Assembly (NCBI GenBank): GCA_030654555.1
Contig: JAURXG010000425.1
Span: 1 to 7,093 of the forward strand
Direction of reading: 5' to 3'
DNA from: Aquabacterium sp.
GTDB taxonomy: Bacteria > Pseudomonadota > Gammaproteobacteria > Burkholderiales > Burkholderiaceae_C
Length of the DNA stretch: 7,093 nucleotides
The first letter of the stretch is position 1, and the number at the start of each line of letters is the position of its first letter. Of the stretch, positions 1 through 4,753 are shown in pieces. Both the position numbers and the translations under genes were made by a program. The notes under the pieces were generated by a model. The model did no database searches. It was not told the origin of the DNA and saw nothing but the letters and a program-made list of their open reading frames with translations.

Positions 1-2
1 CG

Positions 3-140
3 AACCAGGCCTTGTCGCTGCTTGATGCGCTGGCCGTCGACGGCGCGCCGGCAGCGGTTTGCCGCTGGCAACGTGAGCGCCTGGCCGACGCGGCGACGCC
101 CCACGCAAGCCGCGCTCAGCCACCGCCCAGCGCCACCTGA
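3..140 (+). CDS. Possible C-terminal end of an unidentified protein (partial, enters from left edge)
   Basis: An open frame runs from the left edge to a TGA at 138-140 and would encode the last 45 residues of a plus-strand protein. About 80% of its third codon positions are G or C, which is consistent with coding but below what the neighbouring genes appear to have. The end is alanine-, proline- and arginine-rich and low in complexity. The stretch with ALSLLDALAVDGAPAAV followed by CRWQRERL is helical in character and faintly recalls the last helix of class A flavin monooxygenases, but it is far too short to assign a family. If real, the gene converges on xerD, with 20 bp between the two stop codons. 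A second plus-strand frame over the same bases (from 22) runs deep into xerD antisense and is less likely. The alternative is that this is non-coding sequence. Confidence 0.35.
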   Translation, partial: NQALSLLDALAVDGAPAAVCRWQRERLADAATPHASRAQPPPSAT

Positions 141-164
141 GCGCGGCCCACGCCGGCTCCTCAG
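137..164. terminator. Imperfect inverted repeat spanning both convergent stop codons (possible bidirectional terminator)
   Basis: CTGAG at 137-141 is mirrored by CTCAG at 160-164. Further partial pairing inside comes from CGG at 144-146 with CCG at 153-155, and GC at 141-142 could pair with GC at 156-157. The arms contain the plus-strand TGA (138-140) and the minus-strand stop of xerD (161-163). There is no T-tract on either side, so intrinsic termination is uncertain. The position between convergent gene ends is the main argument. Confidence 0.2.
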
Positions 165-1084
165 CCCCGCGGATGGTGCCTGGCGTGCAGCGCCCGCAGC
201 CGCTCGCGCGCCACGTGGGTGTAGATCGTGGTGGTGGCGATGTCGGCGTGGCCCAGCAGCAGCTGCACCGCGCGCAGGTCGGCACCGTGGTTCAGCAGGT
301 GGGTGGCGAAGGCGTGGCGCAAGGTGTGCGGCGACAGCGGCGCGGTGATGCCGGCGGCGGCGGCATGGCGCTTGACCAGGATCCAGAACATCTGCCGCGT
401 CATCGCGCCACCGCGGGCGGTGACGAACAGCGCGTCGCTGCGCTGCCCGCCCAGGATCGCCGCGCGGGCCTCGGCCAGGTAGCGCTCGATCCAGTCCTGC
501 GCCTCGCCGCCGAAGGGCACCAGCCGCTCCTTGCTGCCCTTGCCCACCACCCGCAGCACGCCTTCGTTGAGGCCCACCCGCACCGTGGCGATGCCCACCA
601 GCTCACTCACGCGCAGGCCGCTGGCGTACAGCAGCTCGAGCATCGCGCGGTCGCGCAGGCCCAGCGGCGTGGCCACGTCGGGCGCAGCCAGCAGGGCCTC
701 GACCTGCGCCTCGCTCAGCACCTGGGGCACCCGCATCGGCTGGCGCGCGCTGCCCAGGCGCAGCGTGGCGTCCTCGTGCACCACATGCTCGCGCAGCGCC
801 CAGCGGAAAAAGCGCTTGAACACCGTCAGCCGCCGGTTGGCGGTGGTGGCGCGGGTGCCGGCGTGGCGGTGGGCGATGTAGCCCAGCAGGTCGGATTCGG
901 TGCTGCTGTCGATGGCACGGCCGGTGGTGTCGGCCAGCCAGTGCGCGTAGAGCGTCAGGTCGCGCCGGTAGGCCTCCAGCGTGAGCCGGGCCAGCCCGTC
1001 CTCGATCCACAGCGCATCGCCGAAGCGCTTGATCAGCGCCCGGCTCGCGGCCGGCAAGGCCAGGCTGGCGTCGTCCAGCGGCAC
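161..1084 (-). CDS. xerD: Site-specific tyrosine recombinase XerD
   Basis: A 307-residue tyrosine recombinase. With XerC it acts at the chromosomal dif site, at the FtsK-controlled division septum, to resolve chromosome dimers in the cytoplasm (family knowledge). The N-terminal SAM-like DNA-binding domain covers about residues 15-105, including TLEAYRRDL at 35-43. The catalytic domain covers about 120-300. All catalytic residues are visible: R158 in ASGLRVSEL, K182 in GKGSKERLVP, H253 and R256 in SPHTLRHAFATHLL, H279 in LLLGHADI and the nucleophile Y288 in IYTH. Spacing and length match E. coli XerD (298 aa; R148, K172, H244, R247, H270, Y279). The start is a GTG at 1084. An ATG overlapping the upstream stop at 1086-1084 is out of frame. 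Only one base separates the start from the upstream Bug gene's stop and no good ribosome site is seen, so translation is probably coupled. XerC is the closest alternative, but the overall match favours XerD. Confidence 0.95.
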   Translation of the reverse strand: MPLDDASLALPAASRALIKRFGDALWIEDGLARLTLEAYRRDLTLYAHWLADTTGRAIDSSTESDLLGYIAHRHAGTRATTANRRLTVFKRFFRWALREHVVHEDATLRLGSARQPMRVPQVLSEAQVEALLAAPDVATPLGLRDRAMLELLYASGLRVSELVGIATVRVGLNEGVLRVVGKGSKERLVPFGGEAQDWIERYLAEARAAILGGQRSDALFVTARGGAMTRQMFWILVKRHAAAAGITAPLSPHTLRHAFATHLLNHGADLRAVQLLLGHADIATTTIYTHVARERLRALHARHHPRG

Positions 1085-1085
1085 A

Positions 1086-2066
1086 TCAATCCAGTTTCAG
1101 CTTCTGCGCCTCGACGACCTTCTTGTAGACCTCGAACTCGGCCTTGGCCTGGGCGGCAAACTCAGCCGGCGTGTTGGCCACCACCAGCGAGCCGGTGCCC
1201 TCGATGCGCGCCTTCACCTCGGGCAGCGCCACGGTCTGCTTGACGGCGGCATGCACCTTGTCGATCACCGCCTGCGGCAGGCCCTTGGGGCCGTAGATGC
1301 CGTAGTAGGCCATGCGGTTCACCGGCTCCAGCCCCACTTCCTTGAAGGTGGGCACATTCGGCAGCTGGCTCAGGCGCTGCGGCGCGGCCACCACGATGGC
1401 GATCAGCCGGCCGTCCTTGATGAAGGGCAGCGCCGAAGGCATGTTGTCGAAGATGATCGGCACCTGGCCGGCCACCGTGTCGTTGAGCGCCGGCCCCGCA
1501 CCGCGGTACGGGATGTGGGTGATGAAGGTGCCCGACAGGTTCTTGTACAGCTCCATCTGCAGGTGGCCGATGCCGCCGGTGCCCGAGCTGGCAAAGCTGT
1601 ACTTGCCGGGGTTCTTCTTCAGCTCGGCGAGAAAGCCCTTGTAGTCCTTGGCCGGGAACGACGGATGCACCGCGATCACGTTGGGCGTGGCCGCCACGTT
1701 GGTGATGTAGCTGAAGTCGGTCAGCGGGTTGTACGGGATCTTGGGGTTGATCGCCGGGTTGGCCGCGGTGGTGGACACCGTGGCCATGCCCAGCGCATAA
1801 CCGTCGGGGGTGGCCTTGGCGGTCTCGTTGGCGCCGATCGAGCCGCCGCCGCCGGCCCTGTTCTCGACGATCAGGCTCTGGCCCAGCGCCGGGCCGATCT
1901 TCTCGGCCAGCACGCGGGCCACGATGTCGGTGGTGCCACCGGGCGCGAAGGGCACCACCAGCCGCACCGGCTTGGTGGGGTAGCCCTGGGCCAGCACGGC
2001 CAGCGGCGCAGCAGCCAGTGCCAGCCACACGGTGGAACACTTGATCGAGCGCTTCATGGAAATCAT
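1086..2066 (-). CDS. Bug/TctC-family tripartite tricarboxylate transporter substrate-binding protein
   Basis: A 326-residue periplasmic solute receptor of the Bug (TctC) family, which captures small organic acids or related ligands for TctAB-type secondary transporters, or acts as a sensor in signalling. The N-terminus is a classical Sec signal: K5 and R6, a hydrophobic core at about 12-24 and a likely cut after AVLA (A26). It is not a lipoprotein, since C10 lies before the core. Family motifs follow in order: YPTKPVRLVVPFAPGGTTD (29-47), VENRAGGGGSIGA (67-79), TPDGYALG (86-93), SSGTGGIGHLQ (160-170), PYRGAGPALNDTVAGQV (186-202) and DGRLIAI (218-224). Length is typical. The ATG at 2066 is chosen because GGAGA lies 9 nt upstream; a second ATG (2057) three codons in would lack a site. 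No tctA or tctB is nearby, so this is an orphan receptor and its ligand cannot be read from context. It probably shares a transcript with the upstream CHI-like gene and the downstream xerD. Confidence 0.95.
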   Translation of the reverse strand: MISMKRSIKCSTVWLALAAAPLAVLAQGYPTKPVRLVVPFAPGGTTDIVARVLAEKIGPALGQSLIVENRAGGGGSIGANETAKATPDGYALGMATVSTTAANPAINPKIPYNPLTDFSYITNVAATPNVIAVHPSFPAKDYKGFLAELKKNPGKYSFASSGTGGIGHLQMELYKNLSGTFITHIPYRGAGPALNDTVAGQVPIIFDNMPSALPFIKDGRLIAIVVAAPQRLSQLPNVPTFKEVGLEPVNRMAYYGIYGPKGLPQAVIDKVHAAVKQTVALPEVKARIEGTGSLVVANTPAEFAAQAKAEFEVYKKVVEAQKLKLD

Positions 2067-2075
2067 GCCGTCGGG

Positions 2076-2080
2076 TCTCC
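2076..2080 (-). promoter_or_regulatory. Ribosome binding site of the Bug-family gene
   Basis: GGAGA read on the minus strand lies 9 nt before the ATG at 2066. It decides between the two in-frame ATG codons (2066 and 2057) in favour of the upstream one. It is the clearest Shine-Dalgarno sequence in the window; the other starts have weak ones or none. Confidence 0.7.
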
Positions 2081-2111
2081 GGGTCAGGTGGTGGAAAGTG
2101 AGGGCCGCATT

Positions 2112-2126
2112 GTGCCCGCCGGGCAC
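2112..2126. other. Perfect hairpin in the CHI-like/Bug intergenic gap
   Basis: GTGCCC (2112-2117), a three-base loop and GGGCAC (2121-2126) form a perfect 6-bp stem. It starts 11 bases after the stop of the CHI-like gene and lies about 45 bases before the Bug start on the minus strand. No T-run follows on either strand, so it is not a textbook intrinsic terminator. It could stabilise or attenuate the transcript between the two genes, or be chance in GC-rich DNA. Confidence 0.35.
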
Positions 2127-2137
2127 CCTGCGGCGAT

Positions 2138-2743
2138 TCAGGCGCGCCGCCCCAGCAGGCCGGACTTGAGCTTGTCGTCCACCGGGTGCTCGCCCAGGAA
2201 GATGCGCAGCAGCGCGGCGTAGAAGTCGTCGCCCGGGATCGCGGCACCAACCTGCCGGCCGTTGAGCCAGAACTGCATGCCCTGCCCCGGCACCAGGTCG
2301 AGGTTGACCAGGTCCCCCTTGCGCACCTTGCCCAGCGGGCGCAGCAGGCCGTCGAAGGTGGCCATGCGCTCGGCCAGCCCGGCGTGCTGCGCGGGCGGCG
2401 TGTTGCGCTCGACCCCCTTGTGGAAGGCCTTGACGAACTCGCCCACCGGCACGTCGACCAGCAGCCGCATCTGCAGCCGCTTGGCGCCCGGCTGGGCCAG
2501 CGCGTCGTCGGTGGTGGCGGCCGGCTGGGCCAGGTACAGCCCGGCGGCGTAGCCCTTGAACCAGGCCACCGCGCGCAGGCCGGTGCCATTGAGCTGCAGC
2601 GCTTGCCCGGCCAGCTGCACGCGGGGCTCGAAGCGCACGCCGGCGATCGGGTTCTCGGGCGCGGCGGCCCAGGCCGGCGCCGTGCCGGCCGCCCCGACGA
2701 GCAGCCCCCCGGCCGTCGCCGCCAGCAGCGACCGGCGCTGCAT
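2138..2743 (-). CDS. Exported chalcone isomerase-like (CHI-fold) protein
   Basis: A 201-residue protein of the bacterial chalcone isomerase-like family. Members share the plant CHI fold, but most have no proven enzymatic role; fatty-acid or other hydrophobic ligand binding has been suggested for related proteins. The N-terminus MQRRSLLAATAGGLLVG has a twin-arginine pair (R3-R4) before a hydrophobic core and an AWA cleavage site after A26, so export, possibly by Tat, is likely. Family features are FEPRVQLAGQALQLNGTGLR (38-57) with the conserved Arg at 57, YAAGLYL (65-71), RLLVDVP (93-99), and the C-terminal LLRIFLGEHPVDDKLKSGLL (178-197). The start at 2743 has AGG 7 nt upstream. An in-frame ATG at 2791 would add 16 residues before the arginine pair and cannot be excluded; it lacks a visible ribosome site. 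The gene precedes the Bug gene by 71 bp on the same strand. The family name does not imply flavonoid metabolism. Confidence 0.88.
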   Translation of the reverse strand: MQRRSLLAATAGGLLVGAAGTAPAWAAAPENPIAGVRFEPRVQLAGQALQLNGTGLRAVAWFKGYAAGLYLAQPAATTDDALAQPGAKRLQMRLLVDVPVGEFVKAFHKGVERNTPPAQHAGLAERMATFDGLLRPLGKVRKGDLVNLDLVPGQGMQFWLNGRQVGAAIPGDDFYAALLRIFLGEHPVDDKLKSGLLGRRA

Positions 2744-2918
2744 CGACGGGCCTGCGGGACGGAGGGTGGGGGTGTTGTTCTTCAGACGCATCCGGGTACA
2801 ACGCGCCAGCCCGCGCTTCGGCTGACCAGCCTGGCCACAAACCGCGGCGGCGGCCCTGCAGCGTGGCCCGGCAAGGCTGCGGGCAAGGCAGCCGCCGCCC
2901 GGCTGGCAAACTGCCCGC
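2744..2918. promoter_or_regulatory. Divergent intergenic region between the CHI-like and AEC transporter genes
   Basis: This spacer of about 175 bp should hold the promoters of both divergent units. It is very GC-rich, and I cannot point to convincing -35/-10 boxes. It contains an 8-bp direct repeat GGCAAGGC at 2870-2877 and 2882-2889 (12 bp start to start), with a partial GGCAA again at 2905-2909. It also contains a 9-bp inverted repeat, GGCGGCGGC (2846-2854) with GCCGCCGCC (2891-2899), enclosing the direct repeats. No clear Shine-Dalgarno precedes the ATG at 2919. The part up to 2791 becomes coding if the longer start of the CHI-like gene is used. Confidence 0.45.
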
Positions 2919-3821
2919 ATGCCCGACATCCTGCTGTTGCTGCCCGACTTTGCGCTGATCGCGCTGGGCTACCTGATCTGCCGCCACACCACGCTGGACC
3001 GCCCGGTGTGGGACGGCGCCGAGCGGCTGGTGTACTACCTGCTGTTCCCCTGCCTGCTGTTCAACTCCATCGTGCGCAACCCGATCCGGGTCGACGACAT
3101 GCTGTCCCTGGGTGGCGTGGGGCTGGCGGTGGTGGGCACCGGCGTGCTGCTGGCCTATGCACTGGCCAAGGCGCCGGGGGTCGATCCGATGCTGCATGCC
3201 AGCGGCGCGCAGACGGCCTTCCGCTTCAACAGCTACGTGGCGCTGGCCCTGGCCGAGCGGCTGGCCGGCGCACCCGGCGTGGCCTGGCAGGCGCTGCTGA
3301 TGTCGATGTGCGTGCCTGTGTGCAACATCGCCGCGGTGTGGCCGCTGGCGCGCCAGGGCGGACATGGCTACCTGAAGGAGCTGGCCAAGAACCCGCTGAT
3401 CCTGGCCACCTTGTCGGGCCTGGCGGCCAACCTGGCCGGGCTGCAACTGCCCGAACTGGCCTCGGTGACGCTGTCGCGCATCGGCGCCGCCGCATTGCCG
3501 CTGGGCCTGATGGCGGTGGGCGCCGGCCTGCGCTTCGGCGCGCTGCGCGAAGGGCCCTGGCTGGCCACCGGGCTGATGAGCATCCGCCACCTGGCCCTGC
3601 CCGCCGTGGGCATCGCCCTGGTGCTGTGGCTGCGGCTGCCGCCGGCGCAGCAGGCGGTGATCGTGGCCTTTGCCGCCATGCCCACGGCCAGCAGCGCCTA
3701 CGTGCTGGCCACCCGCATGGGTGGCAACGGCGGCTACGTGGCCGGGCTGGTCACCGTGTCGACCCTGCTGGCGATGGTGGGCCTGCCGGCGGCGCTGGGG
3801 GTGCTGGCGCTGCTGCGTTGA
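2919..3821 (+). CDS. AEC (auxin efflux carrier) family transporter
   Basis: A 300-residue inner-membrane protein of the AEC/Mem_trans family. Characterised bacterial members include malonate and malate carriers, and many are uncharacterised. The sequence reads as about ten hydrophobic segments in two five-helix halves: roughly residues 4-21, 35-52, 64-83, 98-116, 122-143, 157-174, 187-204, 216-238, 246-264 and 273-298. Family hallmarks are the helix with FRFNSYVALALAERL (101-115), the NPLILATLSGL element (158-168) opening the second half, and MPTASSAYVLATRMGGN (254-270) before the last helix. Length is typical. The ATG at 2919 is the first one in frame but has no good ribosome site. The gene stands alone on the plus strand, divergent from the CHI-like gene. 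Its 3' end overlaps the convergent EamA gene by 71 bp. The substrate, perhaps a dicarboxylate or amino-acid-like compound, cannot be told from sequence. Confidence 0.92.
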   Translation: MPDILLLLPDFALIALGYLICRHTTLDRPVWDGAERLVYYLLFPCLLFNSIVRNPIRVDDMLSLGGVGLAVVGTGVLLAYALAKAPGVDPMLHASGAQTAFRFNSYVALALAERLAGAPGVAWQALLMSMCVPVCNIAAVWPLARQGGHGYLKELAKNPLILATLSGLAANLAGLQLPELASVTLSRIGAAALPLGLMAVGAGLRFGALREGPWLATGLMSIRHLALPAVGIALVLWLRLPPAQQAVIVAFAAMPTASSAYVLATRMGGNGGYVAGLVTVSTLLAMVGLPAALGVLALLR

Positions 3822-4740
3822 CGGCGGTGCCGACGGCGCTGAGCCGCCGCCCCAGCATCACCGTGCCGACCACCGCCACGCCGAACAGCAGGCTGGACGC
3901 GGCCACCGGCTGGCCATGGATCGGCCAGGCGAACAACATCGCGAAGAACGGCTGCAGCAGCTGCAGCTGGCTGACCCGCACCGCATCACCCTGCGCCAGC
4001 GCGCGGTACCAGGCGAAGAAGGCCATCCACATCGAGAACAGGCTGACGTAGGCAAAGCCCAGCCAGGCGCTGGCCGGCACGCTGGCCAGCGGCGGCTGCG
4101 CCGCCCAGCTGAGCAGCGCCCCCGGCAGCGTGATCGGCAGCGCCGCCAGCGTGACCCAGCAGATCACCCGCTCGGCGCCGAGTGCCGGCGTGATGCGCGC
4201 CCCCGCCACGTAGCCGATCGAGGCCCCCAGCACGCCCAGTGCCAGCAGGGCGTCGGCCGGCGCCGGCCGCCAGCCGTGGCCCGACTGCAGCGATCGCCAC
4301 AGGCTGAAGGCCACCACCAGCGCACAACCGGCCACCGCGCAGGCCCAGAAACCACGCGCCACCCGCTGGCGCAGCACCAGCGCCGCTACCACCGAGGTGG
4401 CCAGCGGCGCCAGCGCGGTGATCACCGCCGCATGCTGGCTGGTCCCGGTGCGCAGCGCCCAGGCCAGGGTCAGCGGGTAGGCCACCGCATTGCCCAGCGC
4501 GGCCACCGTCAGCAGCGCCGCCTGGCGGCCCGTGGGCCAGGGCGCCCGCCCGTGCAGCAGCCACAGCGCCGACAGGCCGGCCGCCACCACCGCCCGTGCG
4601 CAGGTGACGAACATCGGCGAGAACTGCGGCGCCGCGGCGGTGCCGGTGGCCAGCTGCGTCATCGGCAGCGTCATGCCGAACATCGCCATCGCGGCGATGC
4701 CCAGCCACAGGCCGCGCGTGTCGGGCGAGCGGCGCGGCAT
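3751..4740 (-). CDS. EamA/DMT-superfamily transporter (RhaT/YdcZ-like permease)
   Basis: A 329-residue inner-membrane protein with two EamA repeats, about residues 12-148 and 165-300, giving ten predicted helices. The superfamily exports or imports metabolites such as amino acids, nucleotides and sugars; the substrate here is unknown. Visible hallmarks are the first helix LWLGIAAMAMFGMTLPMTQ (11-29), RAVVAAGL (49-56), the end of repeat one with ITALAPLATSVVAALVLRQR (107-126), and repeat two with SMWMAFFAWYRALAQGDAVR (236-255) followed by SQLQLLQPFFAMLFAW (257-272). The ATG at 4740 lies 13 bp after the stop of the NicB-like gene, which suggests co-transcription. A GTG at 4761 would add seven residues and overlap that gene; no ribosome site distinguishes them. 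Residues 308-329, a Pro/Ala-rich tail, lie antisense to the end of the AEC gene and look like read-through rather than a conserved part. Confidence 0.92.
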   Translation of the reverse strand: MPRRSPDTRGLWLGIAAMAMFGMTLPMTQLATGTAAAPQFSPMFVTCARAVVAAGLSALWLLHGRAPWPTGRQAALLTVAALGNAVAYPLTLAWALRTGTSQHAAVITALAPLATSVVAALVLRQRVARGFWACAVAGCALVVAFSLWRSLQSGHGWRPAPADALLALGVLGASIGYVAGARITPALGAERVICWVTLAALPITLPGALLSWAAQPPLASVPASAWLGFAYVSLFSMWMAFFAWYRALAQGDAVRVSQLQLLQPFFAMLFAWPIHGQPVAASSLLFGVAVVGTVMLGRRLSAVGTAVNAAAPAPPAPPAGPPSPAGSTR

Positions 4741-4753
4741 CGACGGCCGGGGC

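Noticed and set aside
161..1084. xerD as a phage or integron integrase marking a genomic island
   Set aside because: Length, domain order and motif spacing match chromosomal XerD. No att-like repeats, tRNA or phage genes are nearby, and I saw no dif-like 28-mer.
981..2222. Long plus-strand open frame (413 codons) opposite the Bug gene and the start of xerD
   Set aside because: It is an antisense shadow caused by high GC: the product is rich in His, Arg, Gly and Gln with no fold or family signature, while the minus-strand frames give clear family matches.
2138..2743. Flavonoid biosynthesis or degradation locus
   Set aside because: The only support is the fold name of the CHI-like family. Exported bacterial members are not known chalcone isomerases, and no other flavonoid gene is present.
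2067..3590. In-frame upstream extension of the Bug protein (total 834 codons)
   Set aside because: The part before the ATG at 2066 is antisense or out of frame to the AEC and CHI-like genes and is low complexity. The ribosome site and signal peptide place the real start at 2066.
2186..4051. Plus-strand open frame of 621 codons spanning the CHI-like gene, the spacer and the AEC gene
   Set aside because: It runs through three unrelated genes and the divergent spacer with low-complexity Arg/Ala/Gly sequence, whereas the AEC frame in another phase has all family motifs.
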